Origin: Amaricoccus macauensis_A
Lineage (GTDB): Bacteria > Pseudomonadota > Alphaproteobacteria > Rhodobacterales > Rhodobacteraceae
DNA: 64,000 nt
NCBI RefSeq assembly: GCF_049800915.1
Contig: NZ_JBNAFY010000009.1
Span: 1-64,000 of the forward strand
Direction: 5' to 3'
Shown: positions 17,795-25,325 of the stretch, piece by piece
How positions within the stretch are numbered: the stretch's first letter is position 1
How the letters are laid out: every line of letters starts with the position of its first letter
Notes under the pieces: generated by a model
Told to the model about the DNA's origin: nothing
Databases searched by the model: none
The model's input: the letters and a program-made list of their open reading frames with translations, nothing else
Position numbers and translations under genes: made by a program

Positions 17795-18655
17795 TTAATT
17801 TTTGGATTCTTCCGATTTGAAAGCGCCACTTGAATCATCCGACTGTTCAACTTCTCCTCCGAGCGTCTGATCCATGGCGCACGCGGGAATGTCACAGTTG
17901 ACCTTGCCGACAACCTTGGCCGGAACTCCGGCAACGGTTGTCATCGGCTCTACGGGCTGTAGCACGACAGAACCCGCTGCAATCCTGCTACACCGCCCGA
18001 CAACAATGTTGCCGAGAACAGCGGCTCCAGCGCCGATCATCACGCCGTCATGTATTTTCGGATGCCGATCACCATCATCTTTCCCCGTCCCCCCCAGCGT
18101 TACCGAATGAAGCATGGACACATTGTCGCCAACCACTGCAGTTTCGCCGATGACGATGGAATGGGCATGATCGAACATCACTCCGCATCCAAGGGAAGCT
18201 CCAGGATGGATATCAACCCCAAATGCTTCTGAACCCCGCATTTGGAAGAATCGTGCCATATCATGGCGCCCCTGCTTCCAGAGCCAGTTAGCAATACGGT
18301 AGCACTGAAGTGCTTGAAATCCCTTGAAGAAGAGCAACGGGTGTAAGTAGGCATGGCAGGCTGGATCGCGATCAAAAACAGCTGCAATATCAGAGCGAGC
18401 AGCACTTGCGATCCGGCTGTCGTCTGAAATTGCTTCATCCGCAATATCCCGGACAATCATCGGACTCATTTCCGCAGAAGCAAGTTTTTGAGCAAGTCTG
18501 TAGCTGAGAGCGGTCTCGAAGCTGTCCTGATGCAAGATACCGGTCAGAACCAGATTATCGAGTAATGGTTCCTTACGTACTATGGCTTCCGCTTCATCTC
18601 GAATACGAGACCAGACGGGATCGACACTGGCGACTTGCGACTGTGCTTGTTTCAC
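17795..18655 (-). CDS. cysE: Serine O-acetyltransferase
   Basis: A 286-residue acetyltransferase that makes O-acetylserine from serine and acetyl-CoA, the first step of cysteine synthesis. The N-terminal helical domain (about 10-140) has the CysE pattern ending AFFKGFQALQCYRIANWLW-like. The left-handed beta-helix (about 165-260) has hexapeptide repeats with the catalytic DHAHSIVIGETAVVGDNVSMLH stretch and the GGTGKDDGDRHPKI substrate loop. Length is close to the usual. Start ATG at 18655. A cytoplasmic housekeeping-type enzyme here on the low-GC side may be a second copy. No cysK or sulfate genes adjoin it. Confidence 0.92.
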   Translation of the reverse strand: MKQAQSQVASVDPVWSRIRDEAEAIVRKEPLLDNLVLTGILHQDSFETALSYRLAQKLASAEMSPMIVRDIADEAISDDSRIASAARSDIAAVFDRDPACHAYLHPLLFFKGFQALQCYRIANWLWKQGRHDMARFFQMRGSEAFGVDIHPGASLGCGVMFDHAHSIVIGETAVVGDNVSMLHSVTLGGTGKDDGDRHPKIHDGVMIGAGAAVLGNIVVGRCSRIAAGSVVLQPVEPMTTVAGVPAKVVGKVNCDIPACAMDQTLGGEVEQSDDSSGAFKSEESKN

Positions 18656-18837
18656 TCGAATCTCCCAAGCTTCCTAGACAGAAGTATCTCCTATCGCGCA
18701 CCACTATCAAGCCAAGACAAAGTGGTCGTATCTGCTGAACGATTTTATGGCGAAACTACAATCGGTTGGATAACGGCCTGCTTGTTACTCGCGGACTGGC
18801 CATTAACCATACGTTCGTTGCGCTTTCAGGGCCGATT

Positions 18838-19104
18838 CTAAGCTTTCAGCCATCTCTGTGCAATCGTTCGCACGTTTGTATACGTATCTATCAGCTTCGA
18901 TAGCCTCTCCACACTGAACTCCCTCCTGATTTCGACAAAGGCAGTTGGCATTGCCTCATCCACGACTATGATCGTTGGCAGCCTCTCCACCCCTGCGCCC
19001 CGGCATAGGCGCTGCGGCGCATCTCCGGCCTTAACCTCTGCAGTCTTCACGACGCAGCAGATAGGTGGGTGGCTGTTGGAGCCGTGCGGCATCCTGAGGT
19101 TCAT
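18838..19104 (-). CDS. Small protein of unknown function, thioredoxin-fold-like second half
   Basis: An 88-residue frame downstream of the histidine kinase on the same strand. Its middle and end (strand PPICCVVKTAEVK, then a VERLPTIIVVDEA strand with a Pro before Thr, then FSVERLSKLIDTY) look like the C-terminal half of a thioredoxin-like fold with the cis-proline. The frame stays open upstream of the ATG for about 20 codons without another ATG, and a redox CxxC is absent, so the gene may be truncated. The CC pair at 16-17 is not a standard motif. Assignment rests on pattern only. Confidence 0.4.
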   Translation of the reverse strand: MNLRMPHGSNSHPPICCVVKTAEVKAGDAPQRLCRGAGVERLPTIIVVDEAMPTAFVEIRREFSVERLSKLIDTYTNVRTIAQRWLKA

Positions 19105-19214
19105 AGCCCGGAAAGCAGTGCCAGTTCTCCATGCCTCGATGGTCGATAGTGGCAGATATGACGAGTTCAGGAACTATCGCAACATCATCGAGGTAGTGAA
19201 CCCCAAACGGCAGA

Positions 19215-21479
19215 CTAGCCATCCGCCAGTCCGACATCCCCGGCGTCGAGTATTGGCAAGTCGATATGAAAGCTCGTTCCGGCACCTATTTCCGTCCAGA
19301 AGGAGATCCGGCCGCTAAATGTTTCGACAAGGGATTTCGCCATCCTCAGCCCCATGCCAATCCGACCTTCAGAGACAAGATTCTCGGATTCAATTTCTGA
19401 GAAACTTTCGATTATGCGCTCTCTGATATTGTCCGGAATGCCCGGCCCCTTATCGATGATACTAACCCTAACCCATTCTCCTTCATGCTCACGTACGCGC
19501 ACAGTTACCTGCTCTCCTGCTGGTGAATACTTCGCAGCGTTAGAGAGTAGATGCACCATTGCCTGCTCGAACCTCCCAGGATCGACGAACACAGTTATAT
19601 CTCTTTGTGGCAGATCCAACTGGAACGCTATCTGAAAACGCTCGGCAAGGGGCCCATACCGGTTTACGATATCAGCAACGGCGGCCTTGATATTTAGACA
19701 TTTTGCATGGTGCGCGAGTAGGCCGGATTCTATGCGACGCAGGTCGAGGATATCGTTTACCAATTTCGCGAGGCGGCTGCTTCCTGATAGCGCCAATTCC
19801 ATTAGCCGCCTGGATTTTTCATCAAACGACGAGGAAGCATGCTCGTCAAGAAGGTTAAGCGCGGCGTTAATCGCAGTCAGCGGAGTACGCAGTTCGTGGT
19901 TCACGGCAGAAATGAAGCCATCTTTCATTTCTTCAGCGCGCTTGCGCTCAGTGATGTCACGTACTGTTCCGACGAGAGTTTGGCTATCTCCCGACCCCAG
20001 AGAACTGAAAGAGAATTCGATTGGAAAGATCTCGCCATTGCGGCGTCTTGCCTGCATCTCTCGCATCTTTTCTAAGGGCTCACCCTCGCCGGTGTCTCTG
20101 AAACGCTTCAGATACTGGTCGTATTGTGATTTGTATGGCTCGGGCATTAGAATGGCCACGCTCCTCCCAACGACCTCTGCTCGCCGGTAGTCGAACATTT
20201 CCTCGGCCATACCACTGAATTCCAGAATGTGCCCATTCAGGTCGATGACAATCAACGCATCATGAATGCTTTCGACGATCGCACGTGCGCGCATTTCACT
20301 CTTCGTAAGGCGTTCGATCAAGGTTTCAAAGGCTCGGGCAACATCGCCGATTTCATCCTTGAGGCCGGACGGCAAACCTTCAAGTGGTGTATTCCAGCGG
20401 TATTCCCTCAGGGTATCTGCAATCTGGGCAAGGGGCCGAGTGATCCAGAACGCAAAGCCGCCAGCGATAACTCCGCTAACGAAAGTAGCAAGCCCACCGA
20501 GCAGCAACGAGTTTCGAGCGGCGCTTTCCGGGATCTCGCGCATTTTCGCGACGGGTTCGCTGACCACGACTTGAAACTTCGGCATACGTGGATCCCCCTG
20601 CCCTCCTCCATCGGATGCGAAGAATTGTCCTCCGGAACGGACCAAGAAGTTCTCCTCTGCCCCCTCATTCGAGTGGAACATCAGGTTTGCGGGAAGATCG
20701 TCATATGACGGCGGATCTTGGAACGCACCCGACTCAATGTCATCATCAGAGAGGCGCGAAGCTAGCAGGTTGCCGACGCCGTCAAGCACAAAAGTCGAGT
20801 TACTCAACTGCGCGCCGTCGAGAGATTGAACGGCGAACTTGCGAGCGTCTGCGCTGATGGCGACGTAGCCCGTAGGGCGTCCGGCTTGAGCGGGAAGACT
20901 TAGGATCAGGGTTTGCATCGCGACCATATCCGGTGGGCTACGCTTGCGCTCCTCTGGGAACCTGACTTCCGGGAAGTGCCAATTACCGGGCTCCAATTCG
21001 GTTGCGATTTCGTGCAGCTCCGTATTTTCACGATTGATGAGGTCGTTCTTTGGGGTAACGGTTACTCCGGCGTCCACCCGGGTAACTCGAACAATTTCGC
21101 GTCCATGCGAACCAGGCCCGACAAGTACGATTTCTTTGTATGTTGGCCGGGCCTGCATGATGATGCGGAAAATGCGAGTAAGCACCCGCTTTTCTTCATC
21201 AGTGAACTCCCCTCCGAGGCCAGGAGATTGGCTGGGTGGGATTTGCAGCCGTCGCCTTAGCGCTGCGGCTTGTGAAATCATTCTTGCGTCATAGACGAAG
21301 AAGGATGCCGAATGCTGGAGGCGCTCCTGTATAAGGGCCGCTTGCCGGGTAAGGATCTGCACCGACTGATCTTCGGCTTGGGTGACGTCCGCCCGATAGT
21401 CGATGGCGCCTAGTATTAGGGTTGCGGTCCATGCTATCGCACAGGAAAGGAGAACGATCTTTTGTTGAATTTTGAACAT
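19215..21479 (-). CDS. Membrane sensor histidine kinase with HAMP and PAS domains
   Basis: A 754-residue sensor kinase. A membrane helix at 7-26 and a second at about 324-346 enclose a ~300-residue periplasmic sensor with a Cache-like look. HAMP follows (346-400), then PAS (about 397-510, DALIVIDLNGHILEF and VGTVRDITERKRAEE). The HisKA H-box VNHELRTPL has His528, and the ATPase domain has Asn646, DKGPG at 676-680 and GMGL at 708-711. No response regulator adjoins it, so its partner is unknown. The upstream 281-base gap also separates it from parB. Ligand unknown. Confidence 0.88.
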   Translation of the reverse strand: MFKIQQKIVLLSCAIAWTATLILGAIDYRADVTQAEDQSVQILTRQAALIQERLQHSASFFVYDARMISQAAALRRRLQIPPSQSPGLGGEFTDEEKRVLTRIFRIIMQARPTYKEIVLVGPGSHGREIVRVTRVDAGVTVTPKNDLINRENTELHEIATELEPGNWHFPEVRFPEERKRSPPDMVAMQTLILSLPAQAGRPTGYVAISADARKFAVQSLDGAQLSNSTFVLDGVGNLLASRLSDDDIESGAFQDPPSYDDLPANLMFHSNEGAEENFLVRSGGQFFASDGGGQGDPRMPKFQVVVSEPVAKMREIPESAARNSLLLGGLATFVSGVIAGGFAFWITRPLAQIADTLREYRWNTPLEGLPSGLKDEIGDVARAFETLIERLTKSEMRARAIVESIHDALIVIDLNGHILEFSGMAEEMFDYRRAEVVGRSVAILMPEPYKSQYDQYLKRFRDTGEGEPLEKMREMQARRRNGEIFPIEFSFSSLGSGDSQTLVGTVRDITERKRAEEMKDGFISAVNHELRTPLTAINAALNLLDEHASSSFDEKSRRLMELALSGSSRLAKLVNDILDLRRIESGLLAHHAKCLNIKAAVADIVNRYGPLAERFQIAFQLDLPQRDITVFVDPGRFEQAMVHLLSNAAKYSPAGEQVTVRVREHEGEWVRVSIIDKGPGIPDNIRERIIESFSEIESENLVSEGRIGMGLRMAKSLVETFSGRISFWTEIGAGTSFHIDLPILDAGDVGLADG

Positions 21480-21700
21480 AATGATGGATCACGTTCATCC
21501 GTTTTATGAAATACTTTCGGCGGACGAAATATGATGCCCGCTTTGCCCTCTATATTATCAAAGTGTTGATTTTGAATTTAGCTTTGGTCAGTCAGAAAAA
21601 GTTCTTGGAACAATGATTGAGAATTTGATCCTCAAAGCGCGGATCTAAAGAATAACATATTATTTTCAGATACTTGCGGGGGACACTCAGGTCGCGCCTT

Positions 21701-21726
21701 GTGATCTTCCCCGCAGGGAAGATCAC
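21701..21726. repeat. Perfect inverted repeat downstream of parB, candidate parS site 1
   Basis: GTGATCTTCCC (21701-21711), a 4-base spacer, then GGGAAGATCAC (21716-21726): 11-base perfect arms. The core TTCCCCGCAGGGAA is the exact reverse complement of the site inside parB at 22791. It lies 35 bases past the parB stop. No T-run follows, so a partition or binding site is more likely than a terminator, although it could act as one. Confidence 0.6.
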
Positions 21727-21760
21727 CGATGGAATTTCATACCAGATCACCCTGCCCGCG

Positions 21761-22861
21761 CTAGAGTTCGTCCAGCATACGCTTGACGGCACGCTCCAGT
21801 TTTCTCCGATCAACTGTTGAGAAGTCTAGTTCGAGCCGAACTTCCAATCGACCCGACGCAGCGACGCACCTCGCTCGGCCCTCGGGTCTGTCGAACTGAA
21901 AACTTGTCTTTGCCCGCCCGCCGCTCTTTCGGGCCTTTGCAACTGGATCTGGCCGTTCCATAATCACCTGCTCTTCCGGCTTTTCCCGCGCCGCACTACG
22001 GAGAACTGCCAGTTCGGCTTGGGCGGATTGAGGAGAAAGCTCGGCGAGTTCGTTGGCAATTCGACTTGCCAATGTCGGGTCCTTGTCGATCACACCCACC
22101 AGCCCCAGACCAAGCGCTCGTGGAATCTCCCTGGCATGTCGTAGGCTTTGGCCCAGGCTCTCCATCAGGCGAATAAACGAGCGGATATAACTGCGTTTCT
22201 GATATCCGGCAGAGCGATAAAGAATTGCAACGGCCTTGTCGGGGTCGTTTTCGTCCGTTGATGGATCGGCAGCATAGTCCAGAGCAAGTTGAGCCATCTC
22301 CGCGAATGAGATATCTTTCCGTACTAGGTTCTCGTCAACCATGCGCCGGTAGAGTGAATCGAGCGTATCCCCAGTCTCCATCTCGACAGCCGGAATTTTC
22401 CCGAAGGCCTCGGCATTCCCGGTTTCTTCGCGGAGTGCCTTGTAAGCGGCGAGACGGCGGAAACCCTGAATAAGTTCCCAACGACCTTCACCAGCCTTTT
22501 CAACACGTATTGGATTCGAAAGACCGATTGCACGAATTGACTCGATTAGTTCGACAAGTTCTTCATCTTGTCCTTTAGCCCTGTCGCGAGCGAGTTTCCG
22601 ACAATCGATGGCATCGATCGGGATTTCCTCCATGACCAAGCCGAGTCGCTTCAAACGTACATGCTCATGCGCCAATGCATCGTTCTCGGCTCGAATTCGT
22701 GCCTCGAGATTTTGTCTTTCTCGGAGTGACTCTGCCGTCTCATGAATCGCAGATGCCATCGGCCCGCGTCGTGTCGCCGCTTCATCAACATTCCCTGCGG
22801 GGAAGGTTTCCGGCTCCTGATCCGGCATTTCGATATCAAAAACTCGCCGTCTCTTACTCAT
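21761..22861 (-). CDS. parB: ParB-family plasmid partition protein
   Basis: A 366-residue centromere-binding protein with CTPase/ParB-type domains. The N-terminus (1-85) is a charged helical linker. The ParB/Sulfiredoxin domain starts near residue 80 (IPIDAIDCRKLARDR) and contains the LIESIRAIGLSNPIRVEK and ELIQGFRRLAAYKAL motifs, then DENLVRKDISFAEMAQLALDYA, a helix-turn-helix region, and a C-terminal dimer part. The start at 22861 was chosen because GGTGAGG is just upstream and only 10 bases separate it from the parA stop. It works with ParA to segregate the replicon and should bind the TTCCC-N4-GGGAA palindromes here. Confidence 0.88.
   Translation of the reverse strand: MSKRRRVFDIEMPDQEPETFPAGNVDEAATRRGPMASAIHETAESLRERQNLEARIRAENDALAHEHVRLKRLGLVMEEIPIDAIDCRKLARDRAKGQDEELVELIESIRAIGLSNPIRVEKAGEGRWELIQGFRRLAAYKALREETGNAEAFGKIPAVEMETGDTLDSLYRRMVDENLVRKDISFAEMAQLALDYAADPSTDENDPDKAVAILYRSAGYQKRSYIRSFIRLMESLGQSLRHAREIPRALGLGLVGVIDKDPTLASRIANELAELSPQSAQAELAVLRSAAREKPEEQVIMERPDPVAKARKSGGRAKTSFQFDRPEGRARCVAASGRLEVRLELDFSTVDRRKLERAVKRMLDEL
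22791..22804. repeat. TTCCC-N4-GGGAA palindrome inside parB, candidate parS site 2
   Basis: TTCCCTGCGGGGAA lies in the 5' part of parB and encodes Phe-Pro-Ala-Gly in its frame. It is identical in sequence to the core of the site downstream of parB, read on the other strand. Confidence 0.55.
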
Positions 22862-22871
22862 CGCCTCACCT

Positions 22872-24167
22872 TCAGATCTTTTCCCATGCTTCGACAGCAT
22901 GGCTCTTGAACTCGTCATAGGCTCTATCGAAGCTTGCACGAGCGCGCCGCCAGGTTTCCCGGGTCATTTCGCGGTAGTCGATCTCATAGACAGAACTTAG
23001 GAACCTGCCCGATTGTTCAACGGCTCGCGTCATCTCTACCGGGTGTTCCGCCACATGTTCACCAAAAACCTTCTTGAAAGCTTCGAACATAGCACGATGC
23101 AGCTCGTTACCAGGTTCGAATCTCGTCATCAGGAAACGGATGTCCACGAAAGCTTTGGGCAACGAAATCTTCCCTGCGGGAAAGGTTGCATCAAATCCGT
23201 GAGACAGGTCCTCCAAGGCCTCAGCAAGCTGACCGATAAAGCTCGTGGTGCTGTCATACTCCCAGTAACCTGGGCCCGAAGGAATATAGAGCATATCCGC
23301 AGCAAAGACCGCGTTCATCGATTGATAGCCAATCGCCGGCGGACAATCAAAAATGATGAGGTCATAGTCGTCATCACTCAGGTTATCCAAGTAGCGCGAA
23401 ACTGCGGCGAAGAACGACCATTCAGGATTGAGATGCCGGTATTGCGCCGAAGCGAACTCGACAAACGCGGCGTTAGCGCAAGAAGGTATGATGTCGATGG
23501 TGCTCCAAGCGGTCGGTTTGATGAAATCACTTACCCTCAGATCGCCCAAACCCATGTCGCGGATCGACGCAGGAATCTTACGGCGGGGCAGGGTCGTTCC
23601 TGAAGCAGCGCCCGACGCAACCTCATTCATCCGATCTGTCTCCCGAATAAGATCACGCGCCATGATCCCCCAGACGGTATAGTCCTCAGCAACATCGGTG
23701 AGCCCCATTGAATGGGAAAGCGTCGCCTGAGGGTCGAAATCGACTACCAAAATTCGATAACCATCAAGCGCCGCTGCATGAGCCAGATGAAGAGCGACCG
23801 TGGACTTCCCGGCGCCACCCTTGAAATTCGCGACAGCCGCGCGCAGCGCACGCTTTCCGAAGGGGCGAGGGGGCATCAAGGACTTTCTGTTGACCTTCAT
23901 CCTCCGCCTGAGTTCGTTGATCTCCTCCAGCGAGAACCATCTCTGACGCCCATCAGGCTCAACTTCCCCGCCGGGAAGATTCGGCTCGGCCGAAAGTCGA
24001 CCTCGAAAAGTTGACTGGTTGATACGGAAGATAAGCTCGGAAACCTCCCAACTCGAGAACCGCCGCAACTTCTTGGTGCTTTCCGGACTAAATGTTTGCT
24101 GACGGATCCAGCTCTGCATCTTGAGAGATTGCGACTGGAGCCGGGCCAGATCTTCATGAGTAAACAT
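22872..24167 (-). CDS. parA: ParA-family plasmid partition ATPase
   Basis: A 431-residue partition ATPase of the large type. The N-terminal ~100 residues hold a MerR-like/RepA-type DNA-binding region (FSSWEVSELIFRINQSTFRG, then RQRWFSLEEINELRRRM), as in RepA of repABC and P1 ParA, so it may repress its own operon. The deviant Walker A KGGAGKST is near residues 117-124, with FDPQATLS after it and a DCPPAIGYQSMNAVFAAD switch block further on. The ATG at 24167 was preferred over the frame start at 24236 because AGAGG lies upstream. It drives plasmid positioning with ParB. Two palindromes lie within the gene. Confidence 0.9.
   Translation of the reverse strand: MFTHEDLARLQSQSLKMQSWIRQQTFSPESTKKLRRFSSWEVSELIFRINQSTFRGRLSAEPNLPGGEVEPDGRQRWFSLEEINELRRRMKVNRKSLMPPRPFGKRALRAAVANFKGGAGKSTVALHLAHAAALDGYRILVVDFDPQATLSHSMGLTDVAEDYTVWGIMARDLIRETDRMNEVASGAASGTTLPRRKIPASIRDMGLGDLRVSDFIKPTAWSTIDIIPSCANAAFVEFASAQYRHLNPEWSFFAAVSRYLDNLSDDDYDLIIFDCPPAIGYQSMNAVFAADMLYIPSGPGYWEYDSTTSFIGQLAEALEDLSHGFDATFPAGKISLPKAFVDIRFLMTRFEPGNELHRAMFEAFKKVFGEHVAEHPVEMTRAVEQSGRFLSSVYEIDYREMTRETWRRARASFDRAYDEFKSHAVEAWEKI
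23170..23183. repeat. TTCCC palindrome inside parA, candidate parS site 3
   Basis: TTCCCTGCGGGAAA differs from the parB site by one base (A for G at position 12) and keeps 5-base arms with a 3-base spacer. It encodes Phe-Pro-Ala-Gly in the parA frame. Confidence 0.5.
23964..23977. repeat. TTCCC palindrome inside parA, candidate parS site 4
   Basis: TTCCCCGCCGGGAA, extended by one base on each side to CTTCCC-CGCC-GGGAAG, lies in the 5' third of parA. It encodes Leu-Pro-Gly-Gly in the frame. It keeps the arms of the other three copies with a different spacer. Confidence 0.5.
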
Positions 24168-24628
24168 GCTCTGCCTCTGAACTGAACGTAAACACTGCCT
24201 CAAAACCGAATTACGCTTGTTTTGAAAAAATTGCAAAAGGGATTACAATGATGAACGTCGGATTTTACCTCTGAATGCAACCGTGACAGCGAATCGTACG
24301 GTTAGTCGAATGGTCACGCGAAGTTGGGGAGGCCGGCAATATTTGGGGGACATGCAGAGCATTGACCCCACAGATCGGGGGACATTTGATCGCTCAGAGG
24401 GGACATGTAGAATGTCCCTCTATACCAATGATACCAATCTTACGATTTGTATTTTCCGCAATGCGATCACCAACCAGACATCCCACTTGACAGAATCGCA
24501 TTGCCGGACGCTAATGCCCATCAAATGACAAAGAGCGTTGGAAACGGTCCATGCGGCACTTCACAATAAGCTCTGTCAGAGACAAAGAGGCAAACCGGAA
24601 CAGTCAGATCCGGAGACAGGAGCAACCA
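24168..24628. other. Putative replication origin region between parA and the replicase gene
   Basis: A 461-base gene-free, divergent region. It contains an AT-rich part next to parA (about 24190-24270), a cluster of GGGGACAT repeats (24345-24419), and a T/A-rich tract (24420-24500) before the replicase gene. This layout (partition operon, repeats, AT-rich DNA, replicase) is what a plasmid origin looks like. Both promoters must lie here too. Origin activity is inferred from position. Confidence 0.6.
24345..24419. repeat. Iteron-like GGGGACAT repeats
   Basis: GGGGGACAT occurs at 24345-24353 and 24377-24385, AGGGGACAT at 24398-24406, and the inverted copy ATGTCCCT at 24412-24419. Spacing between the direct copies is 32 and about 22 bases, close to three and two helical turns, so they face the same side of the DNA. 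The last two form an inverted pair with a 5-base spacer. They are good candidates for replicase binding. Confidence 0.6.
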
Positions 24629-25306
24629 ATGCAACTCGCTAGACCCATTGGGCGCGAGGCGGCATCGAGAAAATATGACATTCTTTCCGCCATGATGGCC
24701 TACGCCTTCACTCAAAATCCTATGGGACAAAAGCAAGTCTTGCGGCTCATGGCATTGATCACAACACGCTACAATTGGCAGAGAGATGAACTTGCAATAG
24801 GGCAGAATGAAATCGCTCGTCTCTGGGGAGTCGATCCCAGGACCGTCAAACGTGAAATGGCCAGGTTGCGTTCCCGAAGCTGGCTGCGACTGAAAAAGCA
24901 GGGAACGCGGGGCAGGGTGAGCATCTATGGCCTAGATCTTACCCGGATCCTTGAGGACACACGCGCTGCGTGGCCCAACATCGGACCAGACTTCGTCGAG
25001 AGACTGACAATTGGCGACGATCAGGCGGCGCCCAGCAATGTAGTTCCGATCAGACCAGTCCCTGCACCTCGATCGAATGGAACGCTCTGGGCGCAAGTTC
25101 AAGGCAATTTGCACGCGAATGATCCAGCTTCATACGCCGCGTGGTTCGAACCACTGAAGGAAGTGTCGGTCGAGGCCAGCTGTCTCACACTTGCAGCGCC
25201 AACGCGTTTCCATGCGAGCTATGTCGAGGGGCAATTGAAGACGCGCCTGATGGCCGCGGTCATCAGCGTCGATCCTGCCATCCGCACGCTCCGCATCATA
25301 TACTAG
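24629..25306 (+). CDS. DnaA-like plasmid replication initiator (Rhodobacterales type)
   Basis: A 225-residue protein with a winged-helix region (about 55-105: IGQNEIARLWGVDPRTVKREMARLRS), a Pro-rich linker (135-150), and a C-terminal segment (about 153-215). That segment matches DnaA domain I: LWAQVQGNL, AWFEPLKEV, LTLAAPTRFHASYV. This is the design of the DnaA-like replicases described for extrachromosomal elements of Rhodobacterales, which lack the DnaA ATPase. The start at 24629 has AGGAG about 8 bases upstream; the longer frame from 24551 was rejected. It is divergent from parAB across the putative origin. A gcdH-type gene follows 20 bases after its stop. Confidence 0.8.
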   Translation: MQLARPIGREAASRKYDILSAMMAYAFTQNPMGQKQVLRLMALITTRYNWQRDELAIGQNEIARLWGVDPRTVKREMARLRSRSWLRLKKQGTRGRVSIYGLDLTRILEDTRAAWPNIGPDFVERLTIGDDQAAPSNVVPIRPVPAPRSNGTLWAQVQGNLHANDPASYAAWFEPLKEVSVEASCLTLAAPTRFHASYVEGQLKTRLMAAVISVDPAIRTLRIIY

Positions 25307-25325
25307 CGCTAGGGGATGATCTGAA

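Noticed and set aside
19031..19285. 84-residue open frame overlapping the end of the PAS kinase gene
   Set aside because: It overlaps the kinase coding end in another frame, has no start signal and no family look.
21701..21726. Rho-independent terminator for parAB
   Set aside because: The stem is good, but no T-run follows and the core recurs inside parA and parB, which favours a protein-binding site.
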